64,000 bases of DNA, taken from contig NC_011989.1 in the NCBI RefSeq assembly GCF_000016285.1, positions 189,001-253,000 on the forward strand, given 5' to 3'. A program made the position numbers and the translations under genes. The DNA is from Allorhizobium ampelinum S4. GTDB lineage: Bacteria > Pseudomonadota > Alphaproteobacteria > Rhizobiales > Rhizobiaceae. The notes under the pieces were generated by a model. The model was not told the DNA's origin. It did no database searches and saw only the letters and a program-made list of their open reading frames with translations. Shown in pieces: positions 37,230 to 45,773 of the stretch (the stretch's first letter is position 1; each line of letters starts with the position of its first letter).

Positions 37230-38360
37230 ATGAGTACCGCTTCCATTCCGCTGCCGAACTGGATCACCTACGGGCTTTTGCCGGTAATCAACCTGCTCTT
37301 GGCTTTTTTGATTTCCGGCTTGGTCGTGTGGATCATCGGTGAAAATCCCTGGGACGCGCTGGTCCTCATGCTTCAAGGCGCGTTGGGTCGCGGTGAAGGC
37401 ATTGGCTTTACGCTCTATTATGCCACCAATTTCATCTTTACCGGCCTGTCGGTTGCTGTTGCCTATCATGCAGGACTGTTCAATATCGGCTCCGAAGGTC
37501 AGGCCTATGTCGGTGGTCTCGGGGCGGCCCTGGTGGCCTTGGCATTGGACCGTTATTGTCCCTGGTATGTCACCATGCCGTTTGCAGTGATCGGGGCTGC
37601 CTTGTTTGGGGCTGCCTGGGCATTGATCCCTGCTTGGTTGCAGGCAAAGCGCGGCAGCCATATCGTTATCACCACCATCATGTTCAACTTCATCGGCGCG
37701 GCGCTGATGGTGTATCTGCTGGTGCATGTGCTGATCGTGCCGGGCAAGATGGCGCCGGAAACCCGAACCTTTCTGGAGGGCGGACAATTGCCGAAGCTGG
37801 ATTGGTTGATGGCGCTGTTTGGCCTGAAGCTCGGCCCGGCACCCTTCAACGTCTCCTTCATCATCGCCCTGGTCATGGCTTTCGCCGTCTGGGTGCTGAT
37901 CTGGCGCACCAAGCTTGGCTATGAAATGCGCACGCTGGGCATCAGCCGGTCTGCGGCCGCCTATGCGGGCATTCCCTATGTGAAGATCGTTATCATCACC
38001 ATGCTGATATCAGGCGGCCTGGCCGGTATGATGTCGCTGAATACGGTGATGGGCGCTTCCGCTCGCCTCCAGGTGGAATTCGTCGGCGGCGCGGGCTTTG
38101 TCGGCATTGCCGTCAGCCTGATGGGCCGTAGCCATCCGCTCGGCATCGTTATCGCTGCTATCCTGTTCGGCGTGCTCTACCAGGGCGGCGCGGAACTGTC
38201 CTTCGATATGCCCAATATTACTCGCGATATGATCGTCGTCATCCAGGGTCTGGTGATCCTGTTTGCTGGCGCGTTGGAATTCATGTTCCGACCGGCGCTG
38301 GTGCGTTTCTATCAGACGATTGCCCGCCCGGCTGCCCGCCCAGCCACATCTAGCAAGTGA
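37230..38360 (+). CDS. Nucleoside ABC transporter permease 1
   Basis: A 376-residue BPD_transp_2 (branched-chain/sugar type) permease with about eight to ten hydrophobic segments and the coupling region GYEMRTLGISRSAAAYAGI (about residues 229-247). The first segment is LLPVINLLLAFLISGLVVWI (about 12-31). ATG 37230 has GAGG 5 bases upstream; a TTG at 37212 would overlap the ATPase gene. Pairs with the next gene to form the membrane channel. Confidence 0.9.
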   Translation: MSTASIPLPNWITYGLLPVINLLLAFLISGLVVWIIGENPWDALVLMLQGALGRGEGIGFTLYYATNFIFTGLSVAVAYHAGLFNIGSEGQAYVGGLGAALVALALDRYCPWYVTMPFAVIGAALFGAAWALIPAWLQAKRGSHIVITTIMFNFIGAALMVYLLVHVLIVPGKMAPETRTFLEGGQLPKLDWLMALFGLKLGPAPFNVSFIIALVMAFAVWVLIWRTKLGYEMRTLGISRSAAAYAGIPYVKIVIITMLISGGLAGMMSLNTVMGASARLQVEFVGGAGFVGIAVSLMGRSHPLGIVIAAILFGVLYQGGAELSFDMPNITRDMIVVIQGLVILFAGALEFMFRPALVRFYQTIARPAARPATSSK

Positions 38361-38372
38361 GGATCTGACGAT

Positions 38373-39344
38373 ATGGACAATTTCGATATGATCGTCAGCA
38401 TCCTGGGCTCCACGGTGCGTCTGTCGATCCCGTTGATTTTCACGGCGCTGGCCGGACTGTTTTCCGAACGGGCTGGGGTTTTCGACATCGGATTGGAAGG
38501 CAAGATGCTGGCCGGCGCTTTCGCGGCGGCCTGTGTTGCCTATCTCACCGGGTCGGCCTGGGCTGGGCTTGCAGGCGGCATTGCGGTGTCCATCGGCTTT
38601 TCGCTGATCCATGGCTTTGCCTCGATCACCAATCGCGGCAATCAGATCATTTCCGGCGTGGCGCTGAATTTCGTTGCAGCCGGTTTGACGGCGGTCTTGG
38701 GACAGGCCTGGTTCAGCCAGGGCGGACGCACCCCGCAGCTGCCGGGTGATGCGCGCTTTCAGCCGATTGTGCTTCCAGGCACTGATGCCCTGCGTGACGT
38801 GCCTTTTCTCGGTCCTCTCTATGCCAATGTGGTTTCCGGCAACAATGCCTTGACCTATCTGGCCTTTCTGGCCGTGCCGCTCAGTTGGTGGGTGCTGTAT
38901 CGCACTCGTTTTGGCCTCAGGCTGCGGGCCGTGGGCGAAAATCCCGGTGCGGTCGATACGGCAGGGATTTCCGTGGCCTGGCTGCGCTACCGGGCGGTGA
39001 TCGTTGCAGGCTTTCTCTGCGGTTTTGCCGGAGCCTATCTTGCTATTGCCCAATCGGCGGCCTTCATCCGCGATATGTCGGCGGGCAAGGGCTATATCGC
39101 GCTTGCCGCGCTGATCTTTGCCAAGTGGAAGCCGGTGCCTGTGATGTTTGCCTGCCTGCTGTTCGGCTTTCTCGATGCCATGTCCAATTTCATGCAGGGC
39201 AAGGCGGTGCCGGGCATTGGTGAAGTGCCAGTACAGATTTTCCAGGCCCTGCCCTATATTCTCACCTGTATCCTGCTGGCTGGCTTTATCGGAGCGGCCA
39301 ATGGTCCGAAGGCGGGCGGCGTGCCCTATGTGAAGGAACGGTAA
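38373..39344 (+). CDS. Nucleoside ABC transporter permease 2
   Basis: A 323-residue BPD_transp_2 permease. FSERAGVFDIGLEGKMLAGAF (about residues 30-50) is the family's conserved early segment, and FGLRLRAVGENPGAVDTAGI the coupling loop. It is shorter than permease 1, as usual for this pair. The stop is one base before the cdd start, so transport and catabolism genes are one operon. Confidence 0.9.
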   Translation: MDNFDMIVSILGSTVRLSIPLIFTALAGLFSERAGVFDIGLEGKMLAGAFAAACVAYLTGSAWAGLAGGIAVSIGFSLIHGFASITNRGNQIISGVALNFVAAGLTAVLGQAWFSQGGRTPQLPGDARFQPIVLPGTDALRDVPFLGPLYANVVSGNNALTYLAFLAVPLSWWVLYRTRFGLRLRAVGENPGAVDTAGISVAWLRYRAVIVAGFLCGFAGAYLAIAQSAAFIRDMSAGKGYIALAALIFAKWKPVPVMFACLLFGFLDAMSNFMQGKAVPGIGEVPVQIFQALPYILTCILLAGFIGAANGPKAGGVPYVKER

Positions 39345-39345
39345 T

Positions 39346-39738
39346 ATGTCTCACGACCTGTTCGAGGCGGCCCGCGATGCCATGCGCCATGCCCATGCGC
39401 CCTATTCGAAATTTCCAGTTGGCGCTGCAATCCGCGCCGATGATGGCAAGATCTATGTTGGCGCCAATATCGAGAACCTGTCTTTTCCTCAAGGCTGGTG
39501 CGCCGAGCCGACGGCCATCGGCTGCATGATCATGGGTGGCGGACGAAAGATCGTCGAGATCGCCGTCATCGCTGAAAAGCTGGCGCTTTGCCCACCTTGC
39601 GGTGGCTGCCGCCAGAAGATCCGGGAATTTGCTTCGCCTGAGACGAAAATCTACCTCTGCGATGAGGTGGGCGTGCAAAAGGTGATGAGCATGGACGAGT
39701 TGCTGCCCTTCAGCTTCGAGACGGATACACTCGGATGA
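39346..39738 (+). CDS. cdd: Cytidine deaminase
   Basis: A 130-residue short, tetrameric-type enzyme that deaminates cytidine and deoxycytidine to (deoxy)uridine. Substrate loop PYSKFPVGAAI, zinc/proton motif C-A-E (residues in GWCAEPTAIG) and second zinc motif PPCGGCRQ are intact. The position after the permeases and the 4-base overlap with punA place it in nucleoside catabolism. Confidence 0.95.
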   Translation: MSHDLFEAARDAMRHAHAPYSKFPVGAAIRADDGKIYVGANIENLSFPQGWCAEPTAIGCMIMGGGRKIVEIAVIAEKLALCPPCGGCRQKIREFASPETKIYLCDEVGVQKVMSMDELLPFSFETDTLG

Positions 39739-40544
39739 CCCCGGCGGTCGATCTGCTCATCGACAGGCTGAACGGGCTTTTGCCACGCATCGCTATCGTG
39801 CTGGGTTCCGGCCTTGGCGGATTGGTGGACGAAGTGGAGAATGCGGTTCGCATTCCCTTTGCCGACATACCGGGTTTTCCGCAGGGCGGGGTTTCCGGCC
39901 ATGCCAAGGAACTGGTGGCCGGGCTTTTCGCCGGCCAACCGATCATCATGCTGGCGGGAAGGGTGCATTATTACGAAGAGGGTGATGCGGCAGCCATGCG
40001 GTTGCCCATTGAGACGCTGGCGTCGCTTGGCGTCACGACGCTGATCCTCACCAATGCCGCCGGTTCCTTGCGGGCCGACATGCCGCCCGGTTCGGTGATG
40101 CAGTTGATTGACCACATTAATTTCTCTGGCCATAATCCGCTGATCGGCGAGACGGGGGATGGCCGGTTTGTCGGCATGACCCAGGCCTATGACGGTGAAT
40201 TGGCCGAGGCCATGCGCCGTGCGGCAGACGCTGAAGACATTTCCCTGTCATCCGGCGTCTATATGTGGTTTTCTGGACCAAGTTTTGAGACGCCAGCGGA
40301 AATCCGCATGGCGCGGACGCTGGGTGCCGATGCGGTCGGCATGTCCACCGTGCCGGAAGTCATTCTGGCACGGTTTTTTGGCCTGAAGGTTGCGGCCGCG
40401 TCGGTTATCACCAATTATGGGGCAGGGATGACGGGTGCCGAACTCAGCCACGAGGAGACCAAGGACATGGCTCCGATTGGTGGGAGACGGCTTGTCGCCA
40501 TCCTCAAGCGAATGATCGTTGATGGAGGAGCAGATCTTGGATAG
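39735..40544 (+). CDS. punA: Purine-nucleoside phosphorylase (trimeric type)
   Basis: A 269-residue class II/trimeric PNP that splits inosine and guanosine (and deoxy forms) to base and pentose-1-phosphate. VLGSGLGGL, GRVHYYEEG, TNAAGSL, SGPSFETPAE and GMSTVPE match the PunA/XapA family rather than hexameric DeoD. It overlaps cdd by 4 bases and deoC by 8 bases. Its pentose-1-phosphate product is the substrate for DeoB at 13 kb. Confidence 0.93.
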   Translation: MTPAVDLLIDRLNGLLPRIAIVLGSGLGGLVDEVENAVRIPFADIPGFPQGGVSGHAKELVAGLFAGQPIIMLAGRVHYYEEGDAAAMRLPIETLASLGVTTLILTNAAGSLRADMPPGSVMQLIDHINFSGHNPLIGETGDGRFVGMTQAYDGELAEAMRRAADAEDISLSSGVYMWFSGPSFETPAEIRMARTLGADAVGMSTVPEVILARFFGLKVAAASVITNYGAGMTGAELSHEETKDMAPIGGRRLVAILKRMIVDGGADLG

Positions 40545-41310
40545 CCGTGAACTGCGCGAATGCGCTGCCGTTGCCCTGTCGGTGCTGGATCTGACCAATC
40601 TGAAAGACGATTGCAAGCCGGAAGAAATCGATGACCTGTGCGCCCGTGCCGTCACGCCATTCGGTCATACGGCGGCGATCTGCATCTGGCCGCGCTTTGT
40701 CGCCCAGGCGCGTGGCCTGCTTGGCCATGACGGCCAGGTGAAAATCGCAACGGTGGTCAATTTTCCCTCGGGCGATCTTGATATTGCGACGGTTGTCGCG
40801 GAAACCGAGACAGCTCTGGCCGATGGTGCCGACGAGATCGATCTGGTCATCCCCTACCATGCTTTTATCGAAGGCGATGAAACGGCTGTGGCGGAGATGA
40901 TTCGGGCTGTCAGAGCCGTGATCGCCTCGCCCGCAATTCTCAAGGTCATTCTGGAAACCGGTGAGCTGAAAAGCGCCGCCCTTATCCGCCGCGCCTCGCA
41001 GATTGCGATTGCCGAAGGTGCGGATTTCATCAAGACATCGACCGGCAAGGTTACGGTCAACGCCACCCTGGAAGCCGCAGACATCATGCTCCAGGAAATC
41101 CGAGACAGTGGCCGCAAGGTCGGCTTCAAGCCAGCGGGCGGCATTTCCACGGTCAAGGATGCCAGCCTGTATTTCCGCCATGCCAGCGCGATCATGGGGG
41201 ATGATTGGGTGATGCCCTCCACCTTCCGTTTCGGCGCGTCGGGCCTGTTGAATGATATTCTGGCCATTCTATCCGGCGAAAAATCCTCAGGCCCAGCCAG
41301 CGGCTATTGA
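40537..41310 (+). CDS. deoC: Deoxyribose-phosphate aldolase
   Basis: A 257-residue class I aldolase that splits 2-deoxyribose-5-phosphate to acetaldehyde and glyceraldehyde-3-phosphate. The Schiff-base lysine lies in FIKTSTGK, the catalytic aspartate in EIDLVIPY and the second lysine in GFKPAGGI. I choose TTG 40537 as start: GGAGGAG ends 6 bases before it, whereas the in-frame ATG 40522 has no Shine-Dalgarno upstream. This gives an 8-base overlap with punA. Confidence 0.92.
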   Translation: MDSRELRECAAVALSVLDLTNLKDDCKPEEIDDLCARAVTPFGHTAAICIWPRFVAQARGLLGHDGQVKIATVVNFPSGDLDIATVVAETETALADGADEIDLVIPYHAFIEGDETAVAEMIRAVRAVIASPAILKVILETGELKSAALIRRASQIAIAEGADFIKTSTGKVTVNATLEAADIMLQEIRDSGRKVGFKPAGGISTVKDASLYFRHASAIMGDDWVMPSTFRFGASGLLNDILAILSGEKSSGPASGY

Positions 41311-41311
41311 T

Positions 41312-42631
41312 ATGCAGGCTGTGGAGATCATTCGCCGCAAGCGCGACGGAGAGGAGCTTTCCAGCGCCGATCTCCAGACCTTCATCCGCGCCTTGAGCCG
41401 GGATGAACTGTCGGAAGGGCAGATTGCCGCCTTTGCCATGGCGGTCTTTCTGCGGGGCATGAGCGATGCCGAGACGGTGGCGCTGACCTTGGCGATGCGT
41501 GACAGCGGTACGGTTCTGTCGTGGAAGACGGCGGGCCGTCCCGTGGCTGACAAGCATTCCACCGGCGGTGTCGGCGACAATGTCTCGTTGATGCTGGCCC
41601 CGATGATGGCCGCCTGCGGGTTGGCTGTGCCGATGATTTCCGGGCGGGGACTTGGCCATACCGGTGGGACGCTGGACAAGCTGGAATCGATACCCGGCTA
41701 TGATATTGCGCCCGATGCCTCGGTCTTCCATGCCTTGGTGGAGGAGATTGGTTGCGCCATCATCGGCCAGACCGCCGACCTCGCTCCCGCCGACAAACGG
41801 CTTTACGCGGTTCGCGATGTGACGGCGACGGTGGAATCCGTGCCGTTGATCACGGCATCCATTCTGTCCAAAAAGCTCGCCAGCGGATTGGAGAGCCTGG
41901 TGATGGATGTGAAGTTCGGCAACGGTGCCTTCATGGGCCAGATCGACGAGGCCCGGGCGCTGGCGCGCTCACTGGTGGCGGTCGCCAATGGCGCAGGCAC
42001 CAGAACCTCGGCACTGCTGACCGATATGAACGAGCCTCTGGCGGATTGTGCAGGCAATGCCGTGGAAATAGCCAATGCGGTCGCCTTCCTGAGAGGTGAG
42101 AAGGCGGGAACCCGGTTGGAGACCGTGACATTGGCGCTCGGTGCCGAGATGCTGGTCAATGCCGGGGTTGAGCCGGATCGGAACGCCGCTGACATCAGGT
42201 GTCGCCACGCCCTGGAAAGTGGTCGGGCTGCCGAGATTTTCGGACGTATGGTGCATGGGCTGGGCGGGCCGCTGGATTTCATCGACAGGGCTGGCCAATA
42301 TCTGCCCAAGGCGGTGCTGGATATTCCGGTTCTTGCCACGGCATCTGGCTTCATTTCCACGGTCGCCACCCGCGATATCGGCCTTGCGGTGATCGACCTC
42401 GGCGGAGGTCGCCGACGTGCCTCGGACAGGATTGACCATTCGGTTGGCTTCAGCGGCTTACTGCCGGTGGGGACCGCTGTTACCAAAGGCGACGTTCTGG
42501 CCGTGGTCCATGCCGCCGATGAAGCCAGCGGCACCCGCGCCGCGCAGGTTATTGCGGCAAGCGTTGCCATCGGCGATGAAGCGTTGGTGCCGGGACCTGC
42601 TGTGGTTGAACGGCTCAACTCTCAATCTTGA
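41312..42631 (+). CDS. deoA: Thymidine phosphorylase
   Basis: A 439-residue NP-II family enzyme that converts thymidine and phosphate to thymine and 2-deoxyribose-1-phosphate. The phosphate-binding ADKHSTGGVGDN and the pyrimidine-site GRGLGHTGGTLDKLESIPG are intact, as is the C-terminal PYNP domain. The frame opens at 41252 inside deoC; ATG 41312, one base after the deoC stop, is the natural start. It ends by overlapping the convergent phnF by 17 bases. Confidence 0.95.
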   Translation: MQAVEIIRRKRDGEELSSADLQTFIRALSRDELSEGQIAAFAMAVFLRGMSDAETVALTLAMRDSGTVLSWKTAGRPVADKHSTGGVGDNVSLMLAPMMAACGLAVPMISGRGLGHTGGTLDKLESIPGYDIAPDASVFHALVEEIGCAIIGQTADLAPADKRLYAVRDVTATVESVPLITASILSKKLASGLESLVMDVKFGNGAFMGQIDEARALARSLVAVANGAGTRTSALLTDMNEPLADCAGNAVEIANAVAFLRGEKAGTRLETVTLALGAEMLVNAGVEPDRNAADIRCRHALESGRAAEIFGRMVHGLGGPLDFIDRAGQYLPKAVLDIPVLATASGFISTVATRDIGLAVIDLGGGRRRASDRIDHSVGFSGLLPVGTAVTKGDVLAVVHAADEASGTRAAQVIAASVAIGDEALVPGPAVVERLNSQS

Positions 42632-43367
42632 ACTGCACCCTGTCGGCGGGAAAGTGCGTTACGGCATATTGAACCGGCGCGCCATCCAGGTCTGTGTTCA
42701 GGGCTTTGGTGATCATCACGATGGCACCGGGTGACAGGCCGAGTTCGTCCCGGTCGGAAGGATCGGCATGGACGGCGCTGATGTCGGTGCGCACGCGTAG
42801 ATAATCGGCAAGGCCGCAAGTGGCGAAGGCGGCGGTGATTGAGCCGCTCTGCCGATAGGCCACATCGATCCCTTCGAAACGGGGCAGGGGAAACCAGCTA
42901 GTAGAGCGTGACACCGCCCGGCCATCCGCTTTGCGCAGCACTTCCAGCCGGATCACCTGGTCGCCATTTGCCAATTGCAAATGCTCCATCACGTCCGCAC
43001 TGGGTGTCTCGACGGCGCTTTCCAGCAACAGACCTTGCAGTGCACGCGCCTGATCGCCGATGCCTGGCGTGAAACGGGTGCGTTTTGAAATCGGAAAACT
43101 GATGCGATCTCGTCGCTCGATCAGCGTGCCGCGTCCCTGGACAGCACGCACGATGCCCTCCTGGGCAAGGGCTGCCAGCGCACTGCGCACCGTATGTCTG
43201 TTGACGCCAAATTCTCCGGCCAAAATCGTTTCCGGCGGCACCATGCCCGTCGTGTCATAGGTGCCATCGCTGATTGATACCCGGATTCGATCGGCAATCT
43301 GACGCCAGAGCGCCACGCCGGTCTGTCTTTCGATTGCTTTTTGTCCCGCCACTTTCTGCACCGTCAT
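42615..43367 (-). CDS. phnF: PhnF, GntR-family regulator of phosphonate genes
   Basis: A 250-residue HutC-subfamily GntR regulator. The winged helix-turn-helix (about residues 20-88, with LAGEFGVNRHTVRSALAALAQEGI) binds DNA, and the UTRA domain (about 105-245) binds an effector. It is divergent from phnG and most likely represses that operon through the palindrome at 43418. Its start codon overlaps a Pho box (43366-43383), so PhoB binding could also affect its own initiation. Its 3' end overlaps deoA tail to tail. Confidence 0.9.
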   Translation of the reverse strand: MTVQKVAGQKAIERQTGVALWRQIADRIRVSISDGTYDTTGMVPPETILAGEFGVNRHTVRSALAALAQEGIVRAVQGRGTLIERRDRISFPISKRTRFTPGIGDQARALQGLLLESAVETPSADVMEHLQLANGDQVIRLEVLRKADGRAVSRSTSWFPLPRFEGIDVAYRQSGSITAAFATCGLADYLRVRTDISAVHADPSDRDELGLSPGAIVMITKALNTDLDGAPVQYAVTHFPADRVQFKIES

Positions 43368-43383
43368 GTCACACGCTTGTCAT
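43366..43383 (+). promoter_or_regulatory. Candidate Pho box of the phnG operon
   Basis: Two half-sites, ATGTCAC and TTGTCAT, are spaced by 4 bases so that the TGTCA cores are 11 bases apart, the classical PhoB arrangement. Exactly 10 bases downstream is TATTTG (43394-43399), a possible -10, as in known Pho promoters. It is consistent with phosphate-starvation control of C-P lyase. Confidence 0.65.
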
Positions 43384-43417
43384 CCCGGAGGAATATTTGT
43401 AAAGATAAGTTGTATGG

Positions 43418-43437
43418 TTGTCTATATTAATAGACAA
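43418..43437 (+). promoter_or_regulatory. Candidate PhnF operator
   Basis: A perfect inverted repeat, TTGTCTAT and ATAGACAA, separated by ATTA. It lies downstream of the predicted -10 and 2 bases before the phnG Shine-Dalgarno (GGAGG, 43440-43444), so a bound GntR repressor would block transcript elongation. The symmetric, AT-centred shape fits HutC/PhnF operators. The same region is 50 bases from the phnF start. Confidence 0.65.
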
Positions 43438-43451
43438 ATGGAGGTTTGGCA

Positions 43452-43919
43452 ATGGGCGCACGAGCAAAAAGTGCAAATCCGGATGGTGTACATCGAAAAA
43501 GAGTTGTTGACCTTTTGGCCGCGGCCCATCTGGACGAATTAAAGGCGCTGTGGAGCGGGCTGCCGTTTGCGCCGGAAGCACAATTCTTGCGCGGACCGGA
43601 GACTGGTCTGGTCATGGTGCGTGGACGTATCGGTGGCGGCGGCGCGTCCTTCAATCTGGGTGAAGTAACGGTGACGCGGGCGACATGCAGGCTGGCATCC
43701 GGCCAGGTCGGGCATGCCCAGGCGCTTGGCACGTCAAAGGAAAAGGCGCGGCTTTCAGCGATTTTCGACGCTCTTTGGCAGGATGAGGCGCATCGCGCCC
43801 AGATTGAGCCGTTGTTGGCGGCTGTGGAGCGGCGCTTGAATGAGGGCGACCGCGTCAAGGCGGAGCAGGTGGCGGCAACGAAGGTGGATTTCTTCACCAT
43901 GGTCAGAGGAGAAGACTGA
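43452..43919 (+). CDS. phnG: C-P lyase complex subunit PhnG
   Basis: A 155-residue core subunit of the PhnGHIJ C-P lyase complex, which with PhnI and PhnH helps attach phosphonate to ribose-triphosphate. Family features include FNLGEVTVTRATCRL and GHAQALGTSKEKARLSAIFDAL. GGAGG is 7 bases before ATG 43452; the frame opens at a TTG 6 bases earlier. It is the first gene of the phnG-phnL unit and overlaps phnH as TGATG. Confidence 0.93.
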   Translation: MGARAKSANPDGVHRKRVVDLLAAAHLDELKALWSGLPFAPEAQFLRGPETGLVMVRGRIGGGGASFNLGEVTVTRATCRLASGQVGHAQALGTSKEKARLSAIFDALWQDEAHRAQIEPLLAAVERRLNEGDRVKAEQVAATKVDFFTMVRGED

Positions 43920-44524
43920 TGCTCGAAGCGGAAAGCCTGACCGGCGGTTTTTCTCAACCGGTATTTGAGGCGCAAAGCGTGTTTCGTGCGGTCATGGACG
44001 GTATGGCCCGGCCCGGCACCCACCACACTGTTGACCTGTCGCTGCAACCGCCATCCCCTTTCGGTCTGGCGCAGGCGGCCATTGCTCTGACGCTGTGTGA
44101 CGTCGATACCCGCGTCTGGCTGAGCGGCGGGCTTGGCAAAAGTGCCGTGCCCGCCTGGCTGAGCTTTCACACCGGCGCTGGGACGACAGCCGACAAGACC
44201 GAAGCGCAGTTTGCGTTTTTCGAAGCAGGCAGCCCGCTTGCGGCATTCGCGCAATTTTCCACCGGCACGCAGGACTATCCTGATCGCTCGGTGACGCTCA
44301 TTTATGAAGCCACCAGTCTCGAAGGCGGCCAACCGCTTACTCTGAAGGGGCCCGGCATCCAAGACCGGACAATGATCGCTCCGCTTGGCTTGCCGGACGG
44401 TTTCCTGCGCCATTGGCAGGACAATCATGCCCTGTTTCCGCGCGGCGTCGATGTGATTTTCACCGCCGGTCGGGATTTTCTCTGCCTGCCGCGCAGCTGC
44501 GCGATACTATCCGGGGAGGCGTGA
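43919..44524 (+). CDS. phnH: C-P lyase complex subunit PhnH
   Basis: A 201-residue PhnH, a PLP-fold-like protein without cofactor that is part of the PhnGHIJ core. FRAVMDGMARPGTHHTVDL near the start and GPGIQDRT in the second half are typical. It is coupled with phnG by a 1-base overlap and directly abuts phnI (stop at 44524, start at 44525). Confidence 0.93.
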   Translation: MLEAESLTGGFSQPVFEAQSVFRAVMDGMARPGTHHTVDLSLQPPSPFGLAQAAIALTLCDVDTRVWLSGGLGKSAVPAWLSFHTGAGTTADKTEAQFAFFEAGSPLAAFAQFSTGTQDYPDRSVTLIYEATSLEGGQPLTLKGPGIQDRTMIAPLGLPDGFLRHWQDNHALFPRGVDVIFTAGRDFLCLPRSCAILSGEA

Positions 44525-45631
44525 ATGTATGTTGCTGTAAAGGGCGGCGAGACCGCCATTGCCAATGCCCACAGCCTTTTGGCCGACCGTCGTCGGGGTG
44601 ATCGAAGCCTGCCGACAATGACCGTCGATCAGATTGTCGAGCAATTGACGCTGGCCGTTGGCCGCGTCATGGCCGAGGCCTCGCTTTATGATCGCAAGCT
44701 TGCGGCGCTGGCCATCAAGCAGGCGCGGGGCGATATGATCGAGGCGATTTTTCTACTGCGCGCCTATCGTACCACGCTGCCACGGTTTGGTCTGTCAGAG
44801 CCGGTCGATACCGGCGCGATGCGGATCGAGCGGCGGATTTCCGCCACCTATAAGGATCTGCCCGGCGGTCAGCTGTTGGGGCCAACTTTCGACTATACTC
44901 ACCGTCTGCTCGACCCGTCATTGTTGGAAGAGGGCGACGTTGAGCCCCCGGTCCAGAAAATCCCAACCAGCGAAGCCGCCATGCGGGTCTCCGACATCTT
45001 GCGCGAGGAAGGGTTGATTGAACCCGATGGCGACATGCCGGAGGATCATTTGGCGGGTGATATCACCCGCCAGCCCATCGAATTTCCGATGGCGCGCGAT
45101 CTGAGACTGCAATCGCTGGCCCGTGGCGATGAAGGATTCCTTCTGGCCCTCGCCTATTCCACCCAGCGAGGCTATGGCCGCAGCCATCCTTTTGCCGGCG
45201 AAATCCGCTTAGGCGAGGTCGAGGTAGAGTTGGATGTGCCGGAGCTTGGCTTTGCCGTGTCGCTTGGGCGTATCCAAGTCACCGAATGTCAGATGGTCAA
45301 CCAGTTCAAGGGATCGTCAAAGGCCCCGCCGCAATTCACGCGAGGCTATGGCCTCGTCTTCGGTCAGAGCGAGCGCAAGGCGATGGCCATGTCGCTGGTG
45401 GATCGGTCACTGCGCGCCGAAGAGCTGGGCGAGGATATTACCGCCCCTGCCCAAGATCAGGAATTTGTCTTGTCCCATTGTGACAATGTGCAGGCAACAG
45501 GCTTTGTCGAACATCTGAAGCTGCCGCATTACGTGGATTTCCAGGCCGAACTCGATCTGGTGCGGCGTATGCGCTCCGAACACGAACAGGCCCGCCAGCA
45601 AGGGCTGGACCTGAGCGAGGCGGCGGAATGA
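44525..45631 (+). CDS. phnI: C-P lyase complex subunit PhnI
   Basis: A 368-residue PhnI, the nucleosidase-type catalytic subunit that transfers phosphonate to ATP's ribose with release of adenine, together with PhnG/H/L. MYVAVKGGETAIANAHSLLA at the start and the HCDNVQATGFVEHLKLPHYVDF segment near the C terminus are family marks. It is followed by a 142-base gap that carries a candidate antisense small gene, before phnJ. Confidence 0.94.
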   Translation: MYVAVKGGETAIANAHSLLADRRRGDRSLPTMTVDQIVEQLTLAVGRVMAEASLYDRKLAALAIKQARGDMIEAIFLLRAYRTTLPRFGLSEPVDTGAMRIERRISATYKDLPGGQLLGPTFDYTHRLLDPSLLEEGDVEPPVQKIPTSEAAMRVSDILREEGLIEPDGDMPEDHLAGDITRQPIEFPMARDLRLQSLARGDEGFLLALAYSTQRGYGRSHPFAGEIRLGEVEVELDVPELGFAVSLGRIQVTECQMVNQFKGSSKAPPQFTRGYGLVFGQSERKAMAMSLVDRSLRAEELGEDITAPAQDQEFVLSHCDNVQATGFVEHLKLPHYVDFQAELDLVRRMRSEHEQARQQGLDLSEAAE

Positions 45632-45639
45632 CCAGTCTA

Positions 45640-45729
45640 TTAGTCGTGATCGGCATACCAGGCGGCGCAAAGCGTCGAGACGCCCAGCATGAGGGTCACG
45701 AAGACGGCGAACATCATTTCGATTTCCAT
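45640..45729 (-). CDS. Candidate 29-residue membrane protein, antisense in the phnI-phnJ gap
   Basis: On the minus strand ATG 45729 begins MEIEMMFAVFVTLMLG, continues VSTLCAAWYADHD and stops with TAA. Residues 6-25 form one clear membrane helix. GGGAG lies 8 bases before the ATG, and most codons end in G or C (GTC, TTC, GTG, ACC, CTC, CTG, GGC), like real genes here. It fills almost the whole gap and nothing on the plus strand explains that DNA. No family is known to me; the function could be unrelated to phosphonates. Confidence 0.5.
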   Translation of the reverse strand: MEIEMMFAVFVTLMLGVSTLCAAWYADHD

Positions 45730-45773
45730 GCTCATTGCTCCCTGTTTGCGAATTTCTGGAAGGGTAACGCACA

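Noticed and set aside
38010..39053. Minus-strand 347-codon frame opposite the permeases
   Set aside because: Highly polar His/Gln/Arg composition typical of antisense to membrane protein genes.
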